Below are positions 35,413 through 47,024 of a stretch of 64,000 nt of DNA, piece after piece. Below the pieces are notes generated by a model. It was not told the DNA's origin. It saw only the letters and a program-made list of their open reading frames with translations, and searched no databases. The translations under genes were made by a program, and so were the position numbers. Location: positions 1-64,000 of the forward strand of contig SGPM01000130.1 of the NCBI GenBank assembly GCA_004802725.1. The letters are read 5' to 3'. Source of the stretch: Antrodiella citrinella (lineage: Eukaryota; Basidiomycota; Agaricomycetes; Polyporales; Steccherinaceae). How positions within the stretch are numbered: position 1 is the first letter of the stretch; each line of letters opens with the position of its first letter.

Positions 35413-37731
35413 TTACTCCACGTCGTTAACTTCAACAACAACGTCCTTCGGACCGTTAGCTTTCAACTCATCTTGCTCCCGCCGCACTTGCTTCCCTTTG
35501 AGGAGGACCACGAAGAGGACGCTGCCCAAGATGAACACGCCTTGGAAGATCAGAGATCGGTGCATGTTCTGTGGTGGATTCCCAGAGTCCGAGGCGCGCA
35601 GGGCGCCGTTCACGAGCACGAACATCGCACCGAATATGTTGCCTCTGCAGAAGCAAGCAGCATCAGCTCGTCGTCGCACGCGTTTTGGAATTTGAAATGG
35701 GAGGGGGATAACGTACGAGAACCAGAGGACTGCAGAGCTTCCGTCCGCGTTGCGCGTGAGCTCCGCAGCGAGCTCCAGCGCGACAGGAAGCATCGTGAGG
35801 CTCGTCCCACCGATGATCGCCATGAGAGCATACAGCGCGCCCGTATTGTTCGGTCTCACTGCACACAACCAACAAAACAAAATCACACCGGTCGTCAACG
35901 CAATGCCCATTAGTAGGTGAACAAAAAAGCAGTGTACGGACCGGCCCAGATCAGACTCAACCAAGCTGCTCCCAGAATGGGGCACAGGACTTTGGCGGAG
36001 AGAGCGAGGTGTCGCGTGAGGACGCGGTCGTATATCGGTGCGGTGATGATGGCTGCTAAGAGACCCACCAGAAGCAGGACTGCTCCTAGGAAGCCTGCCG
36101 TATCGTCTGAGTAGCCGTATGGTTCCTGCAAAATGCAATGAAAAGGATCTCATGAGTGGGTGTCCCTGGTGGAAGAGAAGTATCGGGTGGACACGTACGA
36201 AGAACTGGGATGTCAGGATCGAAAAGGCGTTCACACTGAAATGAGATGGGTAGCCGTCAGAGGGCGTTCTGGTAAGGGTGACATATGATCACTCACACTC
36301 CTACAAGAATACCAAACTCCCAAGCGACTATAGCAAAGTCAATACGTTCGTGTGGGGTCATGAATGCAGGTGATTCCTTTGGTTCAGTCCCCCACATTGC
36401 ACGAGCTAGAGACGAGAACGAGGGGTCCTCTTGGCCAGCCGCATACGCTATTGCCGTCATCACGTCAGTGAAGAACAGTCTCAGTGAGGTGGTTCTGCAT
36501 ACTCGGAGGTGTTGGAGGTTTCTCTCCAATCAGACATACGAAGGGGGTGGCTGCTGTCGAAATGACACCAAGGTAAAGTATCTGTTGGTGTTGTAAACGG
36601 CAATTGCCTTTGCAATGTCGATAAGCTTACCGATAATCGAGTATTGGAGAATACAGGACTGAGAATTTGAGCGATTGCACCTGTATTCTAGTCAGACGTT
36701 GCGTATAAGTCAAGATTGTATCGACGAACCCCCAACCGGATTAGCTATTGAAAGTTGACGTCAGTTCCGTGATCATGTTCAGCAATGGCACATGTGGACT
36801 GACCAATTGATAGTATCATTGTTGCAGTTGTCCTTTCCTTGACGTTGAACCAAACCTGAGAATACTTCGGGCCAAGAATCTGGAAAATTGGTTGGGCGAC
36901 GGCTCCGAAGATCTGAATGACAGATATTGGCACATAAAAGACAAGCATTAGACATACAGCCACGTACCTGCCCCACCATAATCAGTGCGTATGCACCGTT
37001 CGTAGACAGGTTATGCGATGTGGCAGCATATCTGACCCATGCTCCCAAGAGCATGAAGACAGCTCCCAACTGGCACTAAGAGCATAAATGAGCAATGAAA
37101 TATAGACCACGACCAAGGATACTCACAGTAAAACGAATTCCATATCTTGAGAATAATACAGGCACGAGCGCAGAGACAGGTAGATATACAAAGTTGACGG
37201 TGTTGCTAAACCAGTTAATCTGGTCCAACGTAAAACCGAACTCGTCGGATACTACAAGAAAGATCAATCAGCATTCGACTGCCAGTGCGCGATCAAGCCA
37301 GCCAGGTTTATATGAACGGCCTTGCTCACCATTATTCGCGATTGGACCAAACCATGGCCATACCATACCACTTGTGGCGGCTAAGAGGATCTGTTGAGGA
37401 TGACAGCATGGCAATCAGGTATTGTGTTATCACACGACACGTTGTCAAGACTCACCAAAGCCACCAAACCAGTGAACCTCCTCCTGTACGACACATACTG
37501 CACAACTTTCTCCCCATCGCTCTTGGAGTCCGTCGGCGTTGATGATTGGCGAACGGATTCGACAGTCTCGATGTCCTTGGCCGATAGCTTAGATTTGACG
37601 ATTGACATGTTTAGTTCCGGCGACGTGCCGATCCTGTCGAAATTCGCATACAGCGACGCGTCGGGGACACCGTCGAGGTTATATACAACGTCGAAGACGG
37701 TATCGTGAACCAGGGCGGAGGAAAGGCCCAC
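35413..37731 (-). CDS. MFS transporter, FLVCR/DIRC2-like
   Basis: The N-terminal exon (start taken at 37731, MGLSSALVHDTVFDVV) is a cytoplasmic tail ending RRRFTGLVAL at a donor. Membrane exons follow: ATSGMVWPWFGPIANN; SDEFGFTLDQINWFSNTVNF then VYLPVSALVPVLFSRYGIRF; GAVFMLLGAWVRYAATSHNL; IFGAVAQPIFQILGPKYSQV then WFNVKERTTATMILS; ANPVGGAIAQ; FVCLIGEKPPTPPS; the central loop LARAMWGTEPKESPAFMTPH; YGYSDDTAGFLGAVLLLVGL; MAIIGGTSLTMLPVALELAA; GNIFGAMFVLVNGALR and LIFQGVFILGSVLFVVLLKG. It ends VVVEVNDVE at 35413. About 12 segments, ten or more exons. The INW..N motif and the loop layout fit the FLVCR/DIRC2 branch of MFS. Substrate cannot be told. An in-frame ATG further in is an alternative start. 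Confidence 0.82.
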
Positions 37732-39001
37732 GGTAAGATGGACCTGCGTTCCCCGAGTACTCGCCTAATTAATTCTCTTCAAGCAATCTCATTCCATTAG
37801 CCGGTGACCATGCGAGGCCATGGGATCCGGCTCCTCAGCGCTCAGCCTCCATCATATTGTCTCCAAACCGCCCTCTCGTTATCGTTGGCTTGGCCTACTT
37901 ATCTGAGTAGTACTGTAAGTGAGCTGTTTGGAAAGCTTTGGGAGTATCTGGACAACGAATTTGAAATTTGAGGGTGGGCGCACGAGGGCGGCGCGCTTAG
38001 CGCTTCCGGCCTTTGCCGGAGGCCCTTGCAGAGCAATTGTAGCTGAAAAAAGTAGCTTATTCATACATGCCCAGTGACTGAGTGAGGTCGCTGGGATGTC
38101 GAAGGATCGCGTTGCTTTTTTTAAGTCCTTGCCTCCTTGCTTGAAGGCTTGAATCTTCCAGGCTGCACATAAGTACTGGTAATGCCTGGTTTCTTTCCAA
38201 CAACCACGAGCGGGTGCGACGCGTCCACATCCATCCCAGTGGTCTCGCAGTGGTCAAATAACGCTTTTTTTCAACCTGGCAGCTGCAGCTGGCCTGCAAA
38301 GGCCTCCGCCGCCCTCATACGCCCACAACGCGTCGAGCCTCAATTTTATCTTCCAGGGTCAGTAGCTGTATAAATGTTTTATTATGATGCTATGTAGCTC
38401 AATTGTTATCTTCCGCAGATGCGAGCCTTCATATGCATCAGAATGAATCCCTGTTTATATCTCGGACGACTTCGGCTCTCCGCTGCCGTGTTCTCTTGAC
38501 TCGGGCACATTTCTTATTTCTCGGGATATCGATGCAAGTCGCTCTCTCTATTCCACGGTAACGTCATTTTCCCTCTATATCTATTGGATATTTTTCTCTG
38601 ACAGTCGGGTTTTCTATCGTACATTGGAAATGATTAAATGCGCATTTTGAACGGCATAAGATGCAGCATATTGAACGTTTGAACGCCGGCGTCCATAAGG
38701 GCCTACATGCGTTTCAACCTGATGACTTGGTACGTCTTCACAACCTTCTCTTTGATGGCCATGTTTTCTCATGCGAACCTTCTTTTCAGTGAGACACACT
38801 TTTCACATAAGCCACTGCTCAAGACGGCTTGAGTGGTCTGATATTCTATAGCGTTGCGCCCGTTGGGGGCTTCTCAGACGACGAGGCGGCCAATGCCCAC
38901 AAACGTGCTGGACGCCTTCTGCTTCCTAAGCTCTGGACGGATCACATAAAAACCAGAAATGTTGTATCGCCTTCCCCCACAAAGTACCCGTTTCCCCCAA
39001 G
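37732..39001. other. Intergenic region, no gene recognised
   Basis: Short ORFs on both strands (37879-38064, 38057-38299, 38829-39071) lack any recognisable content. It includes the upstream regions of the MFS gene and of SurE-like gene 1. Confidence 0.45.
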
Positions 39002-40202
39002 ATGCTGTATCAAACACCATTGCTGGCTTACACGCTGGCGAGCAGCGGCATCTCACAGAACATCGTTTTGACAAATGATGATGGGTGGGCTGTGGCTCAA
39101 ATTCGCGCTCAGAACGACGCGTTGAAAGCAGCCGGCTTCGACGTGAGTACTTCCTGGCACCACATAACACATACATCTGATCTGTATGGGTCGCTAAAGG
39201 TCATTTTATCGGCACCCGCGGAGGACCAGTCGGGTACAGGATCTTCTTCCGCACCACCAACACCACTCACGGAACCCTGCGAATTCGATAGCTGCCCTAC
39301 AGGATCCCCTGCGACGGGGTTCAACACGAGTGATCGTAAGTAGCGTTTTCTTCGCTTCGCGCCAGGTTCGCTAACGCAATCTTCAGCTCTTCTTAATTAT
39401 GTGAACTCCTTCCCGTATGTTCAAGCGATGCAGGGTCTACTCGAGTCTAAAATTTCATTGCCAGGGTGGATTCTGTGCGGTTCGGTTTACAGACTCTCGC
39501 GCCGGAGTTCTTTGGCACAACACCTGATTTCGTGGTGAGTGGGCCGAACGATGGCTGTGAGTACCTTGCGTTTCTTGCGCTTTCTGAACCAGCAATTCAC
39601 CTCCATTCGCACAGCTAACCTTGGGTCCGGCATCACTGGATCTGGTACAGTGTGAGTTTCTGATCTTTCAGAATGTTGTCTAGGATTTACTGAAGAGCGT
39701 TTGAAGTGGTGCAGCAAGCGAAGCTGCGATAGAAGGCATCCCTTCTGCCGCGTTCTCCGGTGCTTCTACCTCACACGTCTCGTATACTACTCTCGAATCT
39801 GATCCGACATCCACCTCGTCGAAGGCCGCGCTGCTCTACGCAGATCTCACCGTAGCGTTCACGAAGGCTCTCATCACACCCGCAGCCAGACCGATCCTCC
39901 CGCCCAACATCACGCTCAACGTCAACTACGCACCCATCTCCTCGAGCTGCGCGACAGTGTCCGACTTCAAGTTCATCTTGACAAGACTGACATCCGACTC
40001 GAGTACTACGGATGTGGAGACCTGCGGGAGCACACGTTTGCCCAACGAGATCGAGGTGGCGGCCATCGTGATTTTCACGGGCCAGTGCATTGCCACGGTT
40101 TCGGTGATAGATGCTGTCATGAAGCAGGATGTGGATGCTGCTATGCAGGCCTTCGTTCTCGATAGGTTGGGCCAGGATATGTTCAGCTGTTTGTCCCTAT
40201 AA
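39002..40202 (+). CDS. SurE-like phosphatase/nucleotidase 1, secreted
   Basis: SurE proteins are metal-dependent nucleoside monophosphate phosphatases. Six exons fit phase: 39002-39142, 39200-39335, 39387-39414, 39465-39556, 39615-39651, 39719-40202; 918 nt, 305 residues. The N-terminus MLYQTPLLAYTLASSGISQN resembles a short signal peptide. Metal-site motifs are present: VLTNDDGWA, LSAPAEDQSGTG, and VSGPNDG followed by NLGSGITGSGT. The middle part AAIEGIPSAAFSGAS is the usual SurE (A..G.P..A.S) segment. Eukaryotic secreted SurE proteins are common in mushroom genomes. Compared with copy 3 (50.1 kb), 77 kb-scale synteny is not implied but exon borders agree. Its C-terminus has VAAIVIFTGQCIATVSVIDA where copy 3 reads TTVVGNSGCFASISVINA. 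Confidence 0.85.
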
Positions 40203-40467
40203 ATTCATACTTTTACTAGTAGTCTGAGTCACAGCAATGACAAGTCATTTATGGGCGCCTAATTAACTTTTTCAATGATAAAAGTTTGAACTTTTATCAA
40301 CTCTGCACCATCCTGTGGACCTCATAGTAAGTATTGGTCGACTGTATCCCATCTATCTTCTTGGTCACGGATTATGGTAGACTACGGACAGATATTCGCA
40401 TCTTCGCTGTCGTTTCTTACGACAAGCGTACCTCAGGCTCGGGACCAAGCAAAAACAATCTACAGCG

Positions 40468-42078
40468 ATGTCACCGAAACTCGCATCTCCACCAAACTCT
40501 TACGATGCATGGTCGAGGGAGGAGCTTATTTCTCGTCTTCAGTCTCTTGACCAGGCCCATCTCCGGCGAAATGCAGCATCTTACAATCCTCCGAGAAAAC
40601 CGTCGACTCCGTTCGATTTCGCGGCGCACCCGAAGCGCAAGATCGCGCTGAAGCTGTCCTATCATGGATCTGAATATAGCGGGATGGAGTTCCAGCGAAT
40701 TCCGCCTGCCGTTCCCACAGTGGAGAAGGTGCTCTTTGACGCGATGGTCAAGACGAAGCTGGTCGATGGGGCGGCTGGTTTGGAGGGGTGCGGATGGGAG
40801 AGGTGCGGGAGGACGGACAAGGGGGTCAGTGGTGCACAGCAGGTGGTCAGTCTGTGGGTGAGGAGTGCCCTTGGAGAGCCCCCGACGACTCGGGACCAGG
40901 AGTCGACATCGGCACTCGACAATGGAGCTTCAGAGACCGAGGAGTCGGATGCAGGAGGGCTGATGACCGAAGAGTTTGGAGGCATGGGCGACTGGGATGA
41001 GCCGCCATCTAATACGGTGCGCAATCGGCCTTCAGAGGAACCCACAGAGCTCAGATACGTCTCTTCCCTGAACAACGTCCTACCGTCGTCCATTCGGATA
41101 CTCGCGTGGTCACCTGTGGCTCCCGACTTCTCCGCACGATTCAACTGTCAGTATCGACATTATAAGTACTTCTTCACCTCTGATGGACTGGATATCGCTG
41201 CTATGCGGGATGCGGCGCGTCGACTGGAAGGCGGACACGACTTCCGGAATCTATGCAAGATAGACCCCCAGAAGCAGCTCACGAGTTTCAAGAGGACGAT
41301 CCTGCAGGCTACCGTGAACCCTGTGGACGAGGGCAGCAGACTGTACGTATTCGACCTGAAGGGGACGGCGTTCTTATACAATCAAGTCCGACACATCATG
41401 GCCATCTTATTCCTCGTCGGAACGAATCTGGAAAGCCCGTCGATCGTGTCTGCTCTTATGAACGTCGATGCCGAAGATCCACTGCCGCCTTTCACCCCGA
41501 ACGAACTTGCACCTCCCGTCGTCGCCACGAAACCAAGCTACCAAATGGCTGATCCGCTGCCTCTCGTGCTGTGGGATTGCGGCTACAATGCGCCTGACGT
41601 TCAATGGCACATCGACGCCGACTTCCCGGAGGGTAGCGTCTCGTCCCAGCGCGAACTAGCTAGCAACATCATCAACACCCTCCGTGGCATTCACGAACGC
41701 GCTCTCCTCCGCCTCACCCTCGACGCTCACTTCCTCAAAGCCGCGTCGCTGTACCACCAACCCCCGACACAGTACTTCCCTCTCAACCGCCCTGACGCAC
41801 CGAAGATTCCCGAAGGCTCGACGTTGAGCGTACCGCTGGGCGGCGGAACGTTCAGACGCGGTGCAAAGTATGAACCGTTGCTGGAGAGGGAGCGAAGTGA
41901 GAGCGCGGACGTAGTGAATGAGAAATGGAGGACAGGAAGAGGCGCGAAGAAATGGGCGCAAGTGTTGGAGAAGAAGAAAATGAAGGTCGCTGCTGGGGAC
42001 AGTGCGCTCCCAGTTTCTGACCTTCCAGCATCGGGGACCGCTGTGGAATCTTCTCAATTACTTTCGGGTTTGTCGTGA
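40468..42078 (+). CDS. DEG1: tRNA pseudouridine synthase Deg1/Pus3 (TruA family)
   Basis: Makes pseudouridine at positions 38/39 of the tRNA anticodon arm. The gene has no intron and encodes 536 residues. Family features: KIALKLSYHGSEYSGMEFQ near residues 57-75, the catalytic Asp in RCGRTDKGVSGAQQVVSLWV, YVSSLNNVLPSSIRILAW, APDFSARFNCQYRHYKYFF, GGHDFRNLCKIDP, and the late FLYNQVRHIMAILFLVG. The FRNLCKID variant and the N-terminal extension with a helical SREELISRLQSL segment are typical of Pus3 rather than Pus1. An acidic insertion (about residues 140-185) follows the catalytic motif. The 3' part after residue 450 is charged and low complexity. Housekeeping; nucleus/cytoplasm. Confidence 0.95.
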   Translation: MSPKLASPPNSYDAWSREELISRLQSLDQAHLRRNAASYNPPRKPSTPFDFAAHPKRKIALKLSYHGSEYSGMEFQRIPPAVPTVEKVLFDAMVKTKLVDGAAGLEGCGWERCGRTDKGVSGAQQVVSLWVRSALGEPPTTRDQESTSALDNGASETEESDAGGLMTEEFGGMGDWDEPPSNTVRNRPSEEPTELRYVSSLNNVLPSSIRILAWSPVAPDFSARFNCQYRHYKYFFTSDGLDIAAMRDAARRLEGGHDFRNLCKIDPQKQLTSFKRTILQATVNPVDEGSRLYVFDLKGTAFLYNQVRHIMAILFLVGTNLESPSIVSALMNVDAEDPLPPFTPNELAPPVVATKPSYQMADPLPLVLWDCGYNAPDVQWHIDADFPEGSVSSQRELASNIINTLRGIHERALLRLTLDAHFLKAASLYHQPPTQYFPLNRPDAPKIPEGSTLSVPLGGGTFRRGAKYEPLLERERSESADVVNEKWRTGRGAKKWAQVLEKKKMKVAAGDSALPVSDLPASGTAVESSQLLSGLS

Positions 42079-42275
42079 CGAAAAGCTCGCCGATTGGATG
42101 GATTATGATAACAGCGAAGACGATCCATTACATTCTGGCTAACTTACAACAACACAGTCATGACTACAGAACAAGATTAATCAATCGTATGCAACCCTAT
42201 TCCGGCTGGCCCTTGTGCGGCTGCGAAAATGATATCATAATGACCCGGTCTATAGTGAAGGTCTTGTCAGAACCC

Positions 42276-43783
42276 TCAGGCAGACCTATTATGGTTGACG
42301 CACCGATAGAGGAGTCGTATTGGTTCTGACTTAGGATCTCCATGCTCGATCTTCACGAACGCTCCCTGCTCTGGATCGCCGGTGTGGTCTAGGTACGCGA
42401 CAGCGAAGTTGACTTGAAGAGCGTGAGACAGAGCTGCCATTTGGACTTGATCTGGTGGTCACACTGGGTCAGTCTCCGGAGCGACAGACAATCAAGTATA
42501 TATACGTACCTGCTTCTCGACCCATGGTCTCGACGTTATTCGCGCAAAAATCGTCCACAGACATGGACGCATCGCCATCTGAGTCGTAGAGGTACGCAAC
42601 GTACTCGTCAGGAGATACACGCATGGTGGCAGAGGTGAGCAGCCGTAGGAACTGAACCATGGCATTAGATGCTGCCAAATGAATACTTCAGTTTACGCCA
42701 AAAATCGGCACAGAGTTTCAGTGGAGACCTACACGGTTCATCATTCATATAACGCATCAACCCTTCATGGGTTAACGTGTCCGTATCACTTGGGTATGCG
42801 ATGGCTTGAACCATACTAAGCACCATCAGGCGTTGGCTTTCAAACATTTCCAGCGGGAAGCCGGCACCGTTGAGTGTGTAGTAGCCGCGCTCCAGCATAG
42901 ACAGAGCCTGTGCAACCATAAGTTCTTGGTCCGCGGCATTGAGGATGTAGTCGAAGTACACAAATGCTGATGCTGTTGCAGGGTCAGTGGCGGTATATAA
43001 GGAGTGCGTGAAGTCGTCATATTCACCTCGGTAGAAACTGTCACCTGCAAAAAGTCAGTGTGATGCTCCCGGAAGGTTGGTAAGGACGCTCACCGTCCGC
43101 AAGTGTCGTCCTAATAGTGGTCATCCCTTCGGATATTAACCCGTCGAGCTTCGACAGAAACGGGTCGTGATCGCCATGTTCATATGCATGCTCGTCTCTC
43201 AGCTCCTGTAAGGGTTGGAGATCAGATACGAAAGTAGGGGCAGGGATCTGATCGCGTAAGGATGTCTGTGGCGAGCAGTATTATGAGAAGACGAGTGATC
43301 CTATAGAAAATGGAAACGTGCCCCTCGGTTGCTGAAGAGCTGTGCAGAGTCAAGCCCAGAGCTCTCTGTGATCGCCCATGAAAGAGAGGAAGTGTGGCGT
43401 CAGCTCGATCGATCTCTAAACGGGTCACAACTACTTGCCTGATACTGGCGGTGCGATAAGCCACCCGGATGTTGGGGTCGAACCTTGCTGAAGACCTAGA
43501 ATTGCTCGGAAAGGTTGTCCATTGCACGAATTGACAAATCCCATACCTAACGCTGCACCGCTTTTTGGAACGTCTCCCCAAGGAACATCGTCCAGCGGTT
43601 CGTCTTCTATAGGAGGAAGATCTCCGCCTTTGAATTTGCCTAACGATGAAAGCGTGGAGTGAGCCCTCGAGGGCACGGTGAGGTCATGTAAGGCACATGC
43701 GTACGTAGGGGAGGAGCTTCGGGACGGATGGGATCTTTCCCTTTGCGAGGGTAATACACGTCCTCTTCGTCCGGCGTTGACAT
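42276..43783 (-). CDS. Otubain-like protein (peptidase C65 fold), catalytic Cys replaced
   Basis: Otubains remove ubiquitin from proteins. The start at 43783 gives MSTPDEEDVYYPRKGKDPIR. The fold is clear: DLPPIEDEPLDDVPWGDVP in the N-terminal part, FVSDLQPLQELRDEHAYEHG, FLSKLDGLISEGMTTIRTTL, the would-be active site ADGDSFYR, FDYILNAADQELMVAQALSM, ASNAMVQFLRLLTSATMRVS, DEYVAYLYDS, DFCANNVETMGREA, QVQMAALSHALQVNFAVAYL and EPIRLLYRCVNHN. In active otubains the active site reads DG(N/D)CFYR, with Cys; here codon AGT gives Ser. The C-terminal LLYRPGHYDILY motif with the catalytic His is replaced by LLYRCVNHNRSA and the protein ends at once. Frame and splice sites look intact, so this is probably an expressed pseudoenzyme that may still bind ubiquitin. 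Confidence 0.8.
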
Positions 43784-44441
43784 GATGTTCAGGTTCAGAC
43801 TTGGGGAGGATATTGGATATGGATCCCGATGTGTATATATCTGGGTTTGTTCAAGCTAGGACCTGCAACTGGGTTGGGCGAGACGCCTCTTATAACAGAG
43901 GTCAGCTAGCGTTACGGAATTCGTTGTGTATTGTTACGATAACACATACCTGTTCAACCAACTTGAAGGTCTTTATGTTCCAATTATTCTCCGGTACAGG
44001 CGGAGACAATCATAAAACAAGAACAGATCTGCATCGTGGTGGTCACAGACAGGCAGTGAGGGACACGCCCGAACGAATGGATGCTTGTAAGGATCAGGAC
44101 GAAAACAAAGAAAGAACACCACGACTCTGCATCATGGCAGAACTCAACACTGCCTCTGGTATGTGGGTGACATGCGATCATCGATGCTGCTGTGAACCAT
44201 GATCAGAAAGGATCTAAACTAATATCTGCGCGTCTTGGAAGCTTTATCCGGACCGATTTTCCAACGAGCCCAATCGCAAGATGTACTTACAGTACTATTG
44301 GCTTGAAATTATGGTGATGCATACAGATGTGAGTTTGATGGTAATTGTGAATAGGATCGTATGCCTGGTATATAAATCTAGATGCCCGGACTTGCCATGT
44401 ACGCAAGTATGCTATCTTTGGTAGCCTGGGTGCCTGAGGCT

Positions 44442-45704
44442 TTAGTTCGATCCCGTCCAGCAAATCCATCCCAACCCTTTGAGGTTGTTATAGACTGCAG
44501 TCTGAGCATCCGTACCAGCCTGGGTCTTTGTGAGGGAATTGAGTACGATCACGCTCGCAAAGCACCCATCCTCGGTCTCCACCACAGTTGCGCCGTTCGG
44601 AAGCTTGCCGCCATTCCCGCAGATATCGATATCGTGGTCCAAAATCCCGGCATCGAATAACCTGGAAAACACCCACTTGACGTCATCGGGCTCTGAACAT
44701 GTGGAATTGGTGGTGAAGTTGAGTGCGGGGTAGTTCACGTTGACGATGGTGCCCTTTGGCACGAGACGGGCGGACCCGGCGCCGGAGAAGAGGGTTTGGA
44801 CGAATTTGGTAGTCAAAGAGGAGTAGACGTGCGAGGAGAGCGTAGCGGCGGAGTCGGGATCGGACTCGAGTGCCGTGTATGAGACTTTGGCATTGGTGGC
44901 GCCCGAGAAAGCAACAGAAGGAATGTCTTCGTTCTCTCCTTCGCATGCTGCGCCTCTGCGATGACGGTCAGCGGCAATAGATATACGATCAGAGAGGTCA
45001 CGTACACAGTACCAGAGACGAGAACGTCCAATCCAGCATTATCTAATGACATGTTGAGAAAATCTGTGGGGAAATCGTTTCTTGAAAGGAAACCGACGTA
45101 CCACCAACATTCGGACCACTGACAAGTAGATTTGGATGAGTCTTGCCCCATATCTTCGGTGCCAAGGTCTGGATACCATAGCGGGCAGCATCAACACTGC
45201 ATACAGGAAGGATCAGTATTGCTTTCGGAATATGACCCAATATGTTGACCCACGGGAAAGAATTGAAGTAATTCAAGCGAGCTATGAGATACCGTAAGTA
45301 CCTGTCAGTTGTACTTCGCTTAAAAACAAGAAGCCACGTACTGTCCGAGGCGTTGTTCCCGGTTCCGGGTGAACCCAATGGGCAAGAGTTGAACTCGCAT
45401 GAGGCCAGAAGGAGTGGTACGGCGAGTGGCACTGTGAGTGACCCTGTGCCAGAGCGGTCATTCGCGGGTGCCGATAAGATGACCTTCAAATCCGTGTATG
45501 ATTAGTCGAGAGCAACGAAGATGAACGAAGGAGGCTTCGAGAAGGGCTTACATCGTATTTGGCAGCCTGGAGGCTAGCGTACTGGTCCCGAATCTGCGCG
45601 GTGGCCCACCCATCATCGTTGGTCAAAATGAGCTTTTGTGCGTGTGCGACAGTAACGAGTGCAGAGAACCACACTACGACGAGAAAAGAGTTGATGTGCA
45701 TCAC
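44442..45704 (-). CDS. SurE-like phosphatase/nucleotidase 2, secreted
   Basis: The start at 45704 gives a clear signal peptide (MMHINSFLVVVWFSALVTVA) followed by HAQKLILTNDDGWATAQIRD. Motifs in order: VILSAPANDRSGTGS, a Leu/Pro/Val-rich insert, CEFNSCPLGSPGTGNNASD, ARLNYFNSFPW, RYGIQTLAPKIWGKTHPNLL, VSGPNVGG, GLDVLVSGTV, EDIPSVAFSGATNAKVSYTA, IVNVNYPALNFTTNSTC and DIDICGNGGKLPNGATVVET, ending GWICWTGSN at 44442. Metal ligands (NDDG, AP....SG, SGPN) are conserved. It is the most diverged of the three SurE-like proteins in the window and lies on the opposite strand. Extracellular, perhaps scavenging phosphate from nucleotides (inference). The interval 43784-44441 contains no other gene. Confidence 0.83.
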
Positions 45705-47024
45705 TGGTAGGTCTCTGTGGAGTAGCTGAGCATAAATACGAGTACGCTTGGATATAGAATGGAAGCACGCTTACAGCTAAGGAATGTGTGACGAGAAATC
45801 TAGTTTGGTATGCAGGGAACCAAACAGAACCTCAAGACGGAAATGACTGAACTGTAACTTCCTCTATACTATACTTCAGGGGATCAGTATGAGTCCATGA
45901 TGCCCTGCGCCTAACGTGCCACTGGCATGCAACCCACTCACTTCAGGAAACCAAAATGGCAGCCCGCTCGGTTGCACAACGGTAACGACAGTAAGGTGAG
46001 GGGGCTTCGATATTTTGAAGTCGTCCTGCGGCCTTATGTAGAGATCCCTGTTGTATAAGCGTAATTTAACCACGCGGAACACGTAGTGGAACCGCGGGGA
46101 TCTGTTTCTAACGTACTCAATCCCACACGATCACCGAGCATCACGATTACATCCCCTGCAGGTATCTATCATGAGATAGTTACGAGGGATACTGTAAGAT
46201 TGAGTCGGCAAAGGAAATGAAATGAACCTCACGTTGATCATGTTCTTAGCACCGAAACCACAGGGACGTCTTTCATCGTATCGTGTGGATAGCCAGCGGT
46301 TTGAAACTCCGACGCTGCGTCTCCATGAAACATCCATGCCTTCATTGACAAGTCAAATGCGCGAAGACGGGAAGTCAATTGATGTAAGAAAGAGAAAAAA
46401 TGTGCTTACTGAAATGCCAGTAGGGTGCCAGTAGCATCGCGAGTCGAAATTCCCGCTGAGTGAGGGTAAGTTATGAAAATATTCAGAGCACGCGTGCATC
46501 GCCGAGAACGGACAAGTCCGGGATCGTAATGACCGTTCGGTCTGGGTCAACTTTCGTCCTTTTTGCAGGGATGCCTCGAGAACAAACATATGGCCATAAT
46601 CGCCTCTACATTGTTCAAGAATTCCGAGCGTTCCGCTCGGCAATTGCAAGCATGGTACTGGTTTTGTGCAACCCAGGTGCAACCTTGGGCACCACTATCC
46701 TAGCAGCGATCTCAACATACACTTCGAATCGCTCCGGGTTCATCAAGGTTCAAGTTCTTCGCAAACCCGTAGCCAAAAGGTCAGCGCGGCAAATTCGAGG
46801 ACGACTGTTCTCGAAAGTCTTGTGCCAGTCGACCAGAAACACGTGGACGCAGAATGTCCGCCTAAAGGCCCTAAACTCCTGCCCACTAGTACCTAATAGT
46901 ACTTGGTACTTTCATCATCTTCTCTCTGTCTCTGCACCTTCATACCCACACACATTCAACAAGGCCTTCCAAGGATCTGATATCCAAGGAATCACACGCG
47001 TCTTGCAAGTAGCGACACGACACC
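45705..47024. other. Intergenic region, no gene recognised
   Basis: The plus ORF 46460-47065 (201 residues) runs into the eIF2D start in another frame and has no domain, signal peptide or homologous text. No other structure is seen apart from the flanking promoters. Confidence 0.45.

Noticed and set aside
37141..37267. Possible second small gene from the ORF with DEFGFTLDQINWFSN
   Set aside because: It is an internal exon of the MFS transporter, joined to the neighbouring membrane segments by normal splice sites.
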